From Hoyosella subflava DQS3-9A1 (GTDB lineage: Bacteria > Actinomycetota > Actinomycetes > Mycobacteriales > Mycobacteriaceae): a stretch of DNA of 64,000 nt. A program made the translations under genes and the position numbers. This document shows positions 45,555 through 54,480 of the stretch, in pieces. The notes beneath the pieces are model-generated. The model made no database searches. It saw only the letters and a program-made list of their open reading frames with translations, and was not told the origin of the DNA. The DNA is taken from positions 2,356,001-2,420,000 of the forward strand of contig NC_015564.1 of NCBI RefSeq assembly GCF_000214175.1, written 5' to 3'. How positions within the stretch are numbered: position 1 is the first letter of the stretch; every line of letters starts with the position of its first letter.

Positions 45555-46577
45555 ATGGATCGACGGGCATTCCTCAGAGTAGCGGCGGTCTCGGGCGCGA
45601 TCGGTGCGCTCTCGGCAGGCGGGGCGATCGCCCCAGCCTCTCCCCTCGGTTCGATCGGAGCGCCGCTGGCCGGCGCGCGACGGGTCATCTATTCGTACCC
45701 TGGTGCTACTCCCCCGCCGGAATTGTTCGACCGGATCCGGCGCGGCATCGGGGGCGTCATCTTCTTCGGTGAAAACATCACGTCAGGCGGGCAGATCGCT
45801 GACGTGGTGCGGCAGTTGACGCTCACTGCGCTCGGCTCCGGGTATGTGTTGCGGCTTTTCGTCGACCAGGAAGGCGGCATGGTCAAGCGCCTACCGGGCG
45901 GGCCCGCGATGTCAGCTAAACAGGTTGGCGCCCAGCCAGATCCGGGCGCTGCAGGAGGAACGCAAGGCACGGAGGCAGCCATGGCGCTCCTTGCGGCGGG
46001 AATGAACGCCAACCTCGCCCCGGTGATGGGCGTCTACCGTTCCGAGGGAGACTTTCTCGACCAATACGAGCGCAGCTTCGGCATGAACAAGGAAACGGTC
46101 GCTCAGGCGGGTTCGGCTTTCATTCGAGCGACACAATCGATGGGTGTCAGTGCGTGCGCAAAGCATTTCCCGGGCCTGGGCGCAGCCTCCGCCGATGAGA
46201 ACACGGATTTGGGGCCAGTCACTATTGATCTGCCGGAGCACGTCCTCAGCGATATTGACGAGTTCCCGTTCAGAGCGGCGGTAGAGGCGGGGGTTCAGAT
46301 GGTGATGCCCTCGTGGGCGGTGTACCCCTCACTCGACCCTGCGCGCCCGTCGGGGATGTCTTCTGAAATCCTTCGCGGGCGGTTACGCGGACGACTTGGG
46401 TTCCGGGGCCTGATCGTGACCGATGCGGTAGAGGCAGGGGCGCTGGCGCAGTACGGAAGCACCGGCAATCGTGCGGTCACCGCCGTGGACGCCGGGGTCG
46501 ATCTGTTGTGCTGCTCAGCCCGCGATGTCGCGCAAGGTGACGAGGCGGCGCAAGCGCTGGTGATGGCCGGCAAATAA
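45555..46577 (+). CDS. Exported glycoside hydrolase family 3-like protein
   Basis: 340 residues. The N-terminus MDRRAFLRVAAVSGAIGAL fits a Tat-like signal peptide (RRAFLR). The GH3 N-domain barrel is evident: GVIFFGENI, LRLFVDQEGGMVKRLPGGPA, ACAKHFPGLGAASADENTDL and the nucleophile region GLIVTDAVEAGALAQYG (Asp in VTDA). It resembles the NagZ/LpqI group that removes N-acetylglucosamine from cell-wall fragments. The NagZ His-Asp dyad motif FPGHGD reads FPGLGA here, as I recall for some LpqI-type proteins. It is somewhat short at the C-terminus. Confidence 0.87.
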   Translation: MDRRAFLRVAAVSGAIGALSAGGAIAPASPLGSIGAPLAGARRVIYSYPGATPPPELFDRIRRGIGGVIFFGENITSGGQIADVVRQLTLTALGSGYVLRLFVDQEGGMVKRLPGGPAMSAKQVGAQPDPGAAGGTQGTEAAMALLAAGMNANLAPVMGVYRSEGDFLDQYERSFGMNKETVAQAGSAFIRATQSMGVSACAKHFPGLGAASADENTDLGPVTIDLPEHVLSDIDEFPFRAAVEAGVQMVMPSWAVYPSLDPARPSGMSSEILRGRLRGRLGFRGLIVTDAVEAGALAQYGSTGNRAVTAVDAGVDLLCCSARDVAQGDEAAQALVMAGK

Positions 46578-46591
46578 CAGGCGGGCGCGAG

Positions 46592-46876
46592 TCAGGCGCC
46601 GCCAATCCCGTTGAGAAGGAACCAGAACACGGCGAGACCGACAAAGGCCAGCCCGATTCCGGTCGAGGCTCCCACCAGGATCCGTTTCCCAGGTGACGCG
46701 CCATCGTGTGCCAGCGGCAACCAGAAGGCCACAAGCGCGCCCGCCGCCCCCATCACCACGAACTGAATTGGAATTATCCAGTTCTCAGTTCCCGGACCGT
46801 CGAGAAAGAACGCAGAAACGGGAAGGATGAAGATCCCGAGTATGAGGAGTATCAACACGGCGGGCAGTCGGCTCAC
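46592..46876 (-). CDS. Small membrane protein of unknown function
   Basis: 94 residues with three predicted membrane helices: LPAVLILLILGIFILPVSAF, IIPIQFVVMGAAGALVAFWL and GIGLAFVGLAVFWFLLNGI. No family was recognised. It is convergent with the GH3-like gene and divergent from the ECF41-controlled unit. Confidence 0.75.
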   Translation of the reverse strand: MSRLPAVLILLILGIFILPVSAFFLDGPGTENWIIPIQFVVMGAAGALVAFWLPLAHDGASPGKRILVGASTGIGLAFVGLAVFWFLLNGIGGA

Positions 46877-46947
46877 GCACGCCAGAGTAGTCCGCTCATT
46901 GGGTTTTCTCGCTGCTGGTGCGCGGCCGCAGATTTCTGCCTAAACCG

Positions 46948-46974
46948 TGTCACAAACCCGACCCGGCCGGCGTC
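46948..46974 (+). promoter_or_regulatory. ECF41-type promoter (TGTCACA-N16-CGTC)
   Basis: TGTCACA at 46948-46954 and CGTC at 46971-46974 are separated by exactly 16 bp, the ECF41 sigma-factor consensus as I recall it. The motif lies 31 bp before the CMD-family gene start, and the next gene encodes an ECF41 sigma factor, so the pair is autoregulated. Confidence 0.8.
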
Positions 46975-47005
46975 TCTATGTAAAGGCACGCAATTAGGAG
47001 GAGAC

Positions 47006-47599
47006 ATGGCCAGCACAACTCGGGTCCCCAAGGCAGAGATCACGGGGCTTTACGGGGCCGTAGTAAAGAAGTTCAGCAAGAGGATGTTCGGCAAAGTACC
47101 CGAGTCACTCGAAGTGGCGTGGAACCACAAGCAGGTGCTCAAGTTCAGCTTCGGGCTCGGCCAGAAATCGAGGAAATGGAACGAGTGCGATGAGAACCTG
47201 AAGTCGTTCGCGCACATGGCAGTCGCGTCCGTGGTCGGCTGCAGCTTCTGTCTCGACCTCGGGTACTTTATGGCGCACAATCAGTCGCTCGACGAAGTGA
47301 AGGCCCGCGAAGTGCCCCGCTGGCGAGAGTCCGAGGTGTTCACTCCGCTGGAGAGGGACGTGCTGCAATACGCCGAGGCAATGAGCCAGACCCCACCGAC
47401 TGTCACCGACGAGTTGTCGGCGCGGCTGCTGCAGGCGCTCGGGACACCGGCACTGCTGGAACTCACCGCATTTATCGCGCTGGCTAATTTCTACTCCCGG
47501 AACAATGTTGCGCTTGGCATTGAAGCGGAAGGTCTGGCGGCTTCGTGCGGCCTCAAACCGCTCGCGCAGCCATCGGGAAAGGTAACGTCAGCGAGATGA
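47006..47599 (+). CDS. Carboxymuconolactone decarboxylase (CMD/AhpD-like) family protein
   Basis: 197 residues from the ATG at 47006, with AGGAGGAG directly upstream. The CMD core is LKSFAHMAVASVVGCSFCLD, carrying the CxxC of AhpD-like redox proteins, and LLELTAFIALANFYSRNNVA near the C-terminus. CMD proteins are the most typical genomic partners of ECF41 sigma factors. A role as a disulfide reductase or as target of the sigma factor is inference. It overlaps the sigma gene (ATGA). Confidence 0.9.
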   Translation: MASTTRVPKAEITGLYGAVVKKFSKRMFGKVPESLEVAWNHKQVLKFSFGLGQKSRKWNECDENLKSFAHMAVASVVGCSFCLDLGYFMAHNQSLDEVKAREVPRWRESEVFTPLERDVLQYAEAMSQTPPTVTDELSARLLQALGTPALLELTAFIALANFYSRNNVALGIEAEGLAASCGLKPLAQPSGKVTSAR

Positions 47600-48471
47600 G
47601 CGACGACGCGTTCGTCGCCCACCGCAGCCTGCTCTTCACGGTCGCGTACGAGATGCTCGGTTCTGCCGTCGACGCCGAAGACGTGGTGCAAGAGACCTGG
47701 TTGCGGTGGGCCCGGGCCGAACAATCGGCTGTGCGTGACCCGCGGGCTTACCTGGTTCAGGCGGTTACCCGGCAGGCACTCGACCGGCTGCGCAACCTCA
47801 GTCGGAAGCGTGAGACCTACGTTGGAGAGTGGCTACCCGAGCCGTTGCTGACCAGCCCCGATGTCGCTGAGGATGTCGAGTTGGCCGAAAGCGTTTCCAT
47901 CGCCATGCTCACTGTGCTGGAGACACTCGCACCAGCGGAACGCGCCGTCTTCGTGCTGCGCGAAGTTTTTGATGTGCCGTACGAGGAGATCGCGGCGGCT
48001 CTCGGCAAAACCCAGGCATCCACACGGCAGATCGCCCACCGTGCGCGTGCGCACGTCGCCGCCCGTCGGCCACGGATGGATGTCACTAGCGCCGAACAAC
48101 AGGCCGTGGTGGAAAAGTTCTGGGCCGCGAGCCGCAGCGCCGACCTGCAGGCGCTCCTCGATGTGCTCGCCCCAGACGTCGTATTCGTAGCCGACGGGGG
48201 TGGACTGGCGCCTGCCGTGCGACGACCGGTCACCGGCGCGACGCGTGTTGCGACGATGCTCACCAGATTCGCGGCCCTCGCACCTGACGCCAAGTTCGCA
48301 TCAATATGGCTGAACGGCGCCCTTGGCCTGCGCGTGGAACACAATGGGCAGCTCGACACCACAATCAGCATCAGCGTTGAGAACGGTCGAATCACTCATA
48401 TCTATGCGATCCGGAACCCGGACAAACTGGGTCGTCTCCAGGAGGTAACGCAGATCCGGCGGGACTACTGA
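47596..48471 (+). CDS. sigJ: ECF41 (SigJ-type) RNA polymerase sigma factor
   Basis: 291 residues from the ATG at 47596. Sigma-70 region 2 contains AYEMLGSAVDAEDVVQETWL and region 4 contains FDVPYEEIAAALGKTQASTR. The SnoaL-like C-terminal extension bears the ECF41 hallmarks WLPEP in the linker, DGGG in VADGGGLAPA and NPDKL near the end. In this group the C-terminal domain replaces an anti-sigma factor and tunes activity. Translation is coupled to the CMD gene, and the promoter upstream carries the group's own motif. Confidence 0.93.
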   Translation: MSDDAFVAHRSLLFTVAYEMLGSAVDAEDVVQETWLRWARAEQSAVRDPRAYLVQAVTRQALDRLRNLSRKRETYVGEWLPEPLLTSPDVAEDVELAESVSIAMLTVLETLAPAERAVFVLREVFDVPYEEIAAALGKTQASTRQIAHRARAHVAARRPRMDVTSAEQQAVVEKFWAASRSADLQALLDVLAPDVVFVADGGGLAPAVRRPVTGATRVATMLTRFAALAPDAKFASIWLNGALGLRVEHNGQLDTTISISVENGRITHIYAIRNPDKLGRLQEVTQIRRDY

Positions 48472-48533
48472 CGTGGCGCGGCTGGTGCCCAGAAAAGCTG
48501 AATAGTTCTCGCCGTAGAGGGTAGCTTAGCGGC

Positions 48534-49946
48534 ATGGCGAAGTGGCTGTCCCCGCTCGACGCGATGTTCTTGTACATGGAAACGCCCGACTCGATGATGC
48601 ATGTTGGTGGGCTGATCGAGATCGAGGTCACCAAAGGCACCGCTGGGGAGATGAGCAGGCAGATCCGCGACGAGCTCCAGGAAATGAGTTCCGCGCAGCC
48701 GCCCTGGAACCGCAAACTTGCCACCCCCCGGTTCCTGAAGAACCCGGCGCACCGGTGGGTCGTGGACACCGAATTCGACGCGATGTACCACCTGCGCCGC
48801 GCAGCGCTGCCCACTCCGGGCGGCGAACGCGAACTTGGTGTGCTGGTGTCGCGGCTGCACAGCCGTCCGCTCGATTTCCGTCGCCCACCGTGGGAGTGCT
48901 ACATCATCGAGGGCCACGAGTCAGGCAACTTGATCATCTACACCAAGGTGCACCATTCGCTCGTCGACGGCTATACCGCCGTGAAGATGCTGATGCGTTC
49001 CTTCTCCACCACCCCCGACGGACCCGATGAACCGTTCTTCTTTCAGATCCCGCCCGAGCCCCGGCGCACCAAGCCTGTCAGCGATTCTTCAGACGAGAGC
49101 GCGCCAGCGGACCAGGGCTCCTTTGTCAGCGCCGTCGCGGGCCATTGGATGTCTGCCCGCGATATCGGCAAGGGCCTCGGCAGACTGGCGCGTTCCCGAT
49201 TCCGCAAACACGATCCGATCATCACTGTGCTGCAGGCACCCCGCAGCATCCTCAACGGCCGGATTGGCCGCAACCGGCGCTTCGCCACCCAGCAATACGA
49301 TTTTGCGCGTCTGCGGGCGATCGCCGACGCAGCCAACTGCACGCTGAATGATGTTGTCCTGGCAGTATGCGGTGGCGGGCTGCGTTCTTACCTGCAGAGC
49401 ATCGATGCGCTCCCGGAAAAGTCCCTGGTCGCGTTCGTGCCTGTCAATATCCGGCCAAAGGACGATGACGGTGGCGGGAACATGGTCGGCGGGATGCTCG
49501 CCTCACTTGGCACCGATGCCGACAATGCCGAGGACCGACTGCGGGCCGTTGTCTCGTCGACCAGCGCGGCGAAGCGACAAATGGAGAACATGACCCGCGC
49601 CGCGATCATCGGCTACACAACCTACGTTGGTTCGCCCCTGATGATTCAGACTGGTCTTGCCAAGATGGGACTTGGCAGGGTCATCCCGCCCAGCTTCAAC
49701 GTGGTCATTTCCAACGTGCCGGGTCCGGCGCAGCCACTCTACTTTCGGGGCAATCGGCTCACCTCGGTCTATCCAGTGTCGTTCCTGATGCATGGCGGAC
49801 CACTGAACATCACGTGCGAGAGCTACGGCGAAACCCTCAACTTCGGCTTCGTCGGATGCCGAGACACTCTGCCGCGCCTGCAGCGGCTCGCGCTCGCCTG
49901 CGGAGAGTCTCTGGATGAGCTTGAAAAGGCCTACGTCACCCCGTAG
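48534..49946 (+). CDS. Wax ester synthase/diacylglycerol O-acyltransferase (WS/DGAT)
   Basis: 470 residues. It starts WLSPLDAMFLYMETPDSMMH, has the catalytic HHxxxDG motif in KVHHSLVDGYTAVKML, and shows the C-terminal ISNVPGPAQPLYFRGNRL and GGPLNITCESYGETL regions. It transfers acyl-CoA to diacylglycerol or long-chain alcohol, making storage triacylglycerol or wax, typical of mycolic-acid actinobacteria. It begins 62 bp after the ECF41 sigma gene on the same strand; no ECF41 motif was noticed before it. Confidence 0.94.
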   Translation: MAKWLSPLDAMFLYMETPDSMMHVGGLIEIEVTKGTAGEMSRQIRDELQEMSSAQPPWNRKLATPRFLKNPAHRWVVDTEFDAMYHLRRAALPTPGGERELGVLVSRLHSRPLDFRRPPWECYIIEGHESGNLIIYTKVHHSLVDGYTAVKMLMRSFSTTPDGPDEPFFFQIPPEPRRTKPVSDSSDESAPADQGSFVSAVAGHWMSARDIGKGLGRLARSRFRKHDPIITVLQAPRSILNGRIGRNRRFATQQYDFARLRAIADAANCTLNDVVLAVCGGGLRSYLQSIDALPEKSLVAFVPVNIRPKDDDGGGNMVGGMLASLGTDADNAEDRLRAVVSSTSAAKRQMENMTRAAIIGYTTYVGSPLMIQTGLAKMGLGRVIPPSFNVVISNVPGPAQPLYFRGNRLTSVYPVSFLMHGGPLNITCESYGETLNFGFVGCRDTLPRLQRLALACGESLDELEKAYVTP

Positions 49947-50008
49947 CGCCGCATATGTTGACTGGAGCCGTCCCCGGTACTCGGATACCGAGCAACTAGT
50001 ATCGCGAC

Positions 50009-50845
50009 ATGAACTGGTCGCAGGCCACCACGCCCGATGGGCAGACATTCGTCTACGACGACCGTGGCTCCGGTCCCCTGATCGTCCTGTGGCACGGATA
50101 CCCGGACACCCCGAACGGCTGGACTTCGACGGCTGAAGCGCTTGCAGCTGCTGGGTACCGGGTCATCACCCCGTGGTTACGCGGCTACCACCCCGCGACG
50201 GTGCAACAAGGCCGTGACTACCGCCCGAGGACGCTCGCGCAGGAAACATCGCGGTTGCTCGATGCCTTGGGCGAGGAGGATGCCATTGTCGTCGGACATG
50301 ATTTTGGCGCGTTGCTTACGTACGGTGCTGCGGCATACACACCGGAGCGCGTGCGTGCGATCGTGACTGTCGCCATTCCGCACGTGAGTCTGATGAAGCC
50401 GAGCCTGGGTCTTGCCTGGAGTGCCCGGCACTTCGCTGAACTTCGGCTCCCCTGGGCCCGACAGTGGGTGCAGCGCAAGGACTTCAAGTACATCAGCGAC
50501 GAATACCGGCGCTGGGCGCCGAACTGGAATGGGGAATCCCGGGACCGCACACTCGCTGACACGAAAAAATGCTTCGCTGAACCCGGCAACCTCGACGGCG
50601 CACTCGCCTACTATCGCCAGTTCAACGGGCAGTTTGGACGCATCGGGCACACGATAGATAAGCGTGGCCTCGCAGTGGGTGGCACTGCGGACCTCATCCC
50701 GGCAGAAGCTGTCGAAGCGACACCCTCACGACTAAGGGAGGGCTCCACGGCGCTCATCATCGAAGGAGCGGGCCACTGGCCTCACCGTGAGAACGAGTCA
50801 CAGTTCCAGGGCGCACTGCTCGAGTTCCTCGCGTCACTGGAGTGA
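50009..50845 (+). CDS. Alpha/beta hydrolase with Asp nucleophile (epoxide hydrolase or dehalogenase-like)
   Basis: 278 residues. Oxyanion-hole region LWHGYPDTPNGW, nucleophile elbow VVGHDFGALLTYGAA with Asp in place of Ser, and the catalytic His in EGAGHWPHRE. An Asp nucleophile is the mark of soluble epoxide hydrolases and haloalkane dehalogenases. With HGYP at the oxyanion hole, epoxide hydrolase is the more likely choice. The two Tyr ring-opening residues were not assigned. It is monocistronic and convergent with the AlkD-like gene. Confidence 0.85.
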   Translation: MNWSQATTPDGQTFVYDDRGSGPLIVLWHGYPDTPNGWTSTAEALAAAGYRVITPWLRGYHPATVQQGRDYRPRTLAQETSRLLDALGEEDAIVVGHDFGALLTYGAAAYTPERVRAIVTVAIPHVSLMKPSLGLAWSARHFAELRLPWARQWVQRKDFKYISDEYRRWAPNWNGESRDRTLADTKKCFAEPGNLDGALAYYRQFNGQFGRIGHTIDKRGLAVGGTADLIPAEAVEATPSRLREGSTALIIEGAGHWPHRENESQFQGALLEFLASLE

Positions 50846-50869
50846 ATTGCCGCTGTCAAGGCGGGAGTC

Positions 50870-51559
50870 CTAGGTCAAGTACTGGAGGCGCTCATCTTTC
50901 CCGAGCTTCTCGATAGCGAGCCGCACCGCCGCCCGCGGCATCGACGCTGCGTGCCTGTCGAGAAATTGGTGCAGAGAACCACGATCCCGCTCCCCCGCAT
51001 GCTTCAGGAAGATTCCAACTGCCTTGTGCGCGAAAGGATGTGGGTCCGCGGCAAGCAGTTCGGCGATCGCAAAACCAGCAGCAATGTCAGTATCGGATCC
51101 CGCGTGGACGAAGAACAGCGGTGCAGTGATGGCGGTGCGGCGATGAAGCGGGTCGTCAGCCCGTGCGAGGGCGTAAAGCGGCTCGACGTCCTTACCTGCT
51201 AGGTACCCGCCAACTACCCGGGGCGCAGCACGGTCAACCATGTCCCATGCAGTAATCCGGTCATGGTTGTCGAGGTAGCAGTCGTACAGAGCTTTCCGCT
51301 GTTCAGGTGTGATCGCACGGGCCCGGGCCTTGAAGTCGAGGATGCAGAAAGCGGCCATGCGAGGCTCATATGCAGGGTGCTCAAGCAGCCGCTGCACCTC
51401 GGCGAGCGGCAGTTCGGTGTGTGCTTTCGCGATGTCGAACAGGATGCGCATACGGACACCGAATGCCTCGTCATCCGGGCCGAGTCGCTTTCGGATGATC
51501 GTCAGTTCTGCGTCTGACTGGCTGGCCTGTAGTGCGGCGACGATATCCCGCGCAAGCAT
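50870..51559 (-). CDS. DNA alkylation repeat (AlkD-like HEAT) protein
   Basis: 229 residues from the ATG at 51557-51559; the frame also has a TTG 4 codons earlier. HEAT-like AlkD features are FGVRMRILFDIAKAHTELPL, MAAFCILDFKARARAITPEQ, ITAWDMVDRAAPRVVGGYL and HRRTAITAPLFFVHAG. AlkD proteins are HEAT-fold glycosylases for bulky N7/N3 alkyl adducts, but this subgroup includes members without shown activity. It is divergent from zwf, with about 95 bp between starts. Confidence 0.85.
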   Translation of the reverse strand: MLARDIVAALQASQSDAELTIIRKRLGPDDEAFGVRMRILFDIAKAHTELPLAEVQRLLEHPAYEPRMAAFCILDFKARARAITPEQRKALYDCYLDNHDRITAWDMVDRAAPRVVGGYLAGKDVEPLYALARADDPLHRRTAITAPLFFVHAGSDTDIAAGFAIAELLAADPHPFAHKAVGIFLKHAGERDRGSLHQFLDRHAASMPRAAVRLAIEKLGKDERLQYLT

Positions 51560-51654
51560 GGTTGTATTCAAGCACCTTCAAGCTCGCGCCGCTGCAACTA
51601 GAGACTGCGTCATTTCCGGGCATGGGACGAGCTGCAAAGTGCAACGATGGCAGC

Positions 51655-53103
51655 GTGACACCTGACGATGAAAGAGCCAGCCCCGAACCGCACGTTGTCG
51701 TGCTTTTCGGTGCTACTGGTGATCTAGCGCGCCGGAAACTGCTTCCCGGGATGTTCCACTTGGCGATATCGCGGCTCGCACCTGACATGCGCATTGTCGG
51801 CACCTCTTTGGAGGACATGGATGACGCTCAATTTCGCGAACTAGCGGTCAGGGCGTGTCGCGAGTTCTCAAGTCGGCCAGCGGACGACGACCAGCTCGAA
51901 CAGTTCGCAAGACAACTGCATTACGTGCCGCAGGAAAAGGGAGCTGAGGCGCTGTCCGCGGCGGTGAAAGCAGCTCGAGCGGCGCTCGAGGGTCCGACTC
52001 GACTGCTGCACTACCTGAGTGTGCCGCCCGCGGCCGCCATTCCGGTTATCCAGACGCTGGAAGCAGCCGGCCTGGTCGAAGGATCCAGGGTCATCATGGA
52101 GAAGCCTTTCGGCACTGATCTCCAGAGCGCGAAGGCCTTGAACGCAGCCATCCACACCGCCTTCGCTGAGCCGCAGATCTTCCGTATCGACCACTTCCTG
52201 GGCAAAGAACCGGCGATGAATATCCTCGCCTTCCGATTCGCGAACGGGTTCATCGAGCCAATATGGAACCGGACATTCATCGATCACATTCAGATCGACG
52301 TTCCGGAGCAGCTCTCCCTGGAAGGCCGCGCTGCGTTCTACGAGCCGACCGGCGCGTTCCGCGACATGGTGGTGACGCACCTTTTCCAGGTCTTGGCGTT
52401 CGTGGCGATGGAACCGCCGACGGCACTCGCACCGGAACCGATCAGCGAGGAAAAGAACAAGGTCTTCCGGTCGATGCTGCCGCTGAAACCGAGCAATGTA
52501 GTACGTGGCCAGTATCGCGGCTACCGTGAGGAACCCGGCGTTTCAGCGACCTCGGATACCGAGACCTTCGTTGCCCTGAAGTGCGAGATCGACAACTGGC
52601 GGTGGGCGGGAGTGCCCTTCTATCTTCGGACCGGCAAGTGCTTGGCTGAGGGTCAGCGGATAATCTCTATCGCATTCCGGGATCCGCCCCGCAGCATGTT
52701 CCCCGCGGGGTGCGGCGTGGGAACGCAAGGGCCTGATCACTTGACCTTCGACCTGGCCGACGATTCACGAATGTCCATCTCGTTCTACGGCAAACGCCCC
52801 GGCCCAGGCATGCTGCTGGACAAACAAAGCATGCAATTCGGCCTGGAAGGGACAGCAGACGCGGATGACGTGCTCGAGGCGTACGAGCGGCTCATACTGG
52901 ACGCGATGCATGGCGATCGCACCCTCTACACCACCTCCTGCGGCATCGAGAGGCTGTGGGAAGTGTCCGCGCCGCTCCTAGAGAATCCCCCGCCAGTGCA
53001 CCCTTACGACGCCGGTTCGTGGGGACCTAGCAACATCGAGGAATTGATCGCACCCCTTGAGTGGCGCCTTCCGTTTGAGCGCGCCTGGCGTGCACGAGAG
53101 TAA
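51655..53103 (+). CDS. zwf: Glucose-6-phosphate 1-dehydrogenase
   Basis: 482 residues from the GTG at 51655; an in-frame ATG at 51622 is an alternative. NADP-binding LFGATGDLARRKLLPGMFHL, the EKPFGTDLQSAKALN segment and the active-site RIDHFLGKEPAMN are intact. It catalyses the first step of the oxidative pentose phosphate route. It stands alone, without opcA, tal or tkt beside it, so it may be a second isozyme rather than the housekeeping copy. Confidence 0.93.
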   Translation: MTPDDERASPEPHVVVLFGATGDLARRKLLPGMFHLAISRLAPDMRIVGTSLEDMDDAQFRELAVRACREFSSRPADDDQLEQFARQLHYVPQEKGAEALSAAVKAARAALEGPTRLLHYLSVPPAAAIPVIQTLEAAGLVEGSRVIMEKPFGTDLQSAKALNAAIHTAFAEPQIFRIDHFLGKEPAMNILAFRFANGFIEPIWNRTFIDHIQIDVPEQLSLEGRAAFYEPTGAFRDMVVTHLFQVLAFVAMEPPTALAPEPISEEKNKVFRSMLPLKPSNVVRGQYRGYREEPGVSATSDTETFVALKCEIDNWRWAGVPFYLRTGKCLAEGQRIISIAFRDPPRSMFPAGCGVGTQGPDHLTFDLADDSRMSISFYGKRPGPGMLLDKQSMQFGLEGTADADDVLEAYERLILDAMHGDRTLYTTSCGIERLWEVSAPLLENPPPVHPYDAGSWGPSNIEELIAPLEWRLPFERAWRARE

Positions 53104-53175
53104 ACCCGGGACCGCCCCACCGTTCGTCTCATACTTAAGGCTGACGCCTCAGGTCCAATATCATCCGCGAGGACG

Positions 53176-53556
53176 ATGTGCGCGGTTCCCTCTAGCCGTA
53201 GCGTCTTCGTTGTGGATAGATCTGCGGAGAATGCGGTGCTGACGGGCGGCCTCGTGCAGTTCGGCGTGCTCATTGCAGTTGTCGGGCTGTCGATAGCTGG
53301 ATGTCTCGTGGCCTATGGACTGATGAGTGACTTCGGATCGAAGGCCGAGTGGATGCGCGCGCTCCTCACTGGTGCCACGGGCGTCATAGTTTTTGCCGCC
53401 GGGGTGCTTCTGTCTGCTGAAGGCGTCCTCAGCGGCGTGTTGCGCTACCTTCCAGAAGCTGGCGGCCTGATCGTGGTGTCAGCAGCGGTGCTGGCATTCA
53501 CCGCATTTGCATCCGCGTTGCGAGATCATAGGCAGACTTATCATGTGTCGCAGTAA
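53176..53556 (+). CDS. Small membrane protein of unknown function
   Basis: 126 residues with three or four hydrophobic segments: QFGVLIAVVGLSIAGCLVAY, TGATGVIVFAAGVLLSAEGV and GGLIVVSAAVLAFTAFASAL. A short charged tail ends it. No family was recognised. It starts 72 bp after zwf and overlaps a tiny downstream frame. Confidence 0.6.
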   Translation: MCAVPSSRSVFVVDRSAENAVLTGGLVQFGVLIAVVGLSIAGCLVAYGLMSDFGSKAEWMRALLTGATGVIVFAAGVLLSAEGVLSGVLRYLPEAGGLIVVSAAVLAFTAFASALRDHRQTYHVSQ

Positions 53557-53788
53557 TTCTCGGTCGGCCTACCGGGTAGACCCGGCGGGTGCCCCGTTCG
53601 GGAATTATCGAGCCTGTTGCAACGGTGGACTAATAGTGGTGGCGGGACCTCGCAAGGTCTACCCATCAGGAATCCCGTACTACGAAATTGTGGGCCAGCC
53701 AGGTGCATACGTCCCCGCAGCACACCTGGATTGGGTAGAGCGAGTCAGCACCACAACGTGCAGAGTTTCCGGTGAGGGTGCCGCCTGA
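53543..53788 (+). CDS. Possible small protein, 81 residues
   Basis: An open frame from the ATG at 53543, starting 14 bp inside the previous gene. It reads like a folded small domain (GLIVVAGPRKVYPSGIPYYE, PGAYVPAAHLDWVERV), with two adjacent cysteines (RACCNG). No family was recognised and the ribosome site is poor, so this is a tentative call. Confidence 0.4.
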   Translation: MCRSNSRSAYRVDPAGAPFGNYRACCNGGLIVVAGPRKVYPSGIPYYEIVGQPGAYVPAAHLDWVERVSTTTCRVSGEGAA

Positions 53789-53832
53789 TAGCTTGGGCTG
53801 TATGCGCGTATCCGCGAAATTTCTCGAGTCAG

Positions 53833-54384
53833 ATGGACTTTAAAGCACAGCGCGAAATCGAGTGGCGGCTTGAACCCTGGTCGTCGGCGCTGGGCGCTGA
53901 CCGCACCGCGTATTCACACCATGTCCTTCGCGTGCTCGGGTTGTGTGATTTGTTGTGGGAGCGAAGCCCCGACAGCGCGTTCCCGCCGAGCGGGCGGGAA
54001 GAGTATCTGACTGCGCTTGCGTTTCATGACCTCGGAATCTGGTCAGCGGGCACCATGGACTACCTCGGCCCGAGCGTTGCGCTAGCTCACCAGTGGCTCG
54101 ACAAGCATGGCCAGGGCCACCATCGCGTTGCGGTCGCGGCGATGATCGAGCACCACCACAAGTTGCGCCCCGCAGGCCCCGCAACCAGCCCTGTGGAGAT
54201 CTTGCGCAGGGCAGACCTTATTGACGTCACCCTCGGTCTCATCGCTTTTGGGATACCGAGGCGCGCATACAAGGATCTGTTACACACCTATCCGGACGCG
54301 GGATTTCACCCGAAGCTCGCCAAGATGATTGGTCGGCGCCTTCTCGCGCACCCACTCTCTCCGATGCCCATGATCCGGTTGTGA
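53833..54384 (+). CDS. HD domain-containing phosphohydrolase-like protein
   Basis: 183 residues. A histidine pair early (YSHHVLRVLGLCDLLWE), the HD motif in LTALAFHDLGIWSAGTMDYL, and further histidines in MIEHHHKLRP fit a metal-dependent HD fold. The substrate is unknown. It is convergent with the UvrA-like gene; the gap contains a paired motif. Confidence 0.83.
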   Translation: MDFKAQREIEWRLEPWSSALGADRTAYSHHVLRVLGLCDLLWERSPDSAFPPSGREEYLTALAFHDLGIWSAGTMDYLGPSVALAHQWLDKHGQGHHRVAVAAMIEHHHKLRPAGPATSPVEILRRADLIDVTLGLIAFGIPRRAYKDLLHTYPDAGFHPKLAKMIGRRLLAHPLSPMPMIRL

Positions 54385-54396
54385 CCGCACCTCAAA

Positions 54397-54462
54397 ATCC
54401 AGCTGCGGATGTCCCCCAAACCCGGCGTTCCCGTGTAGTTGTGTTGACCCCCGCAGCTGGAT
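54397..54462. repeat. Inverted pair of the CCGCAGCTGGAT motif
   Basis: ATCCAGCTGCGG at 54397-54408 is the exact complement of CCGCAGCTGGAT at 54451-54462, with a 42-nt loop. It lies between convergent genes and could fold as a bidirectional terminator. The right arm with its flank is one base different from 33698-33714. Confidence 0.5.
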
Positions 54463-54480
54463 CTAGGAAGGGGGGCGCAG

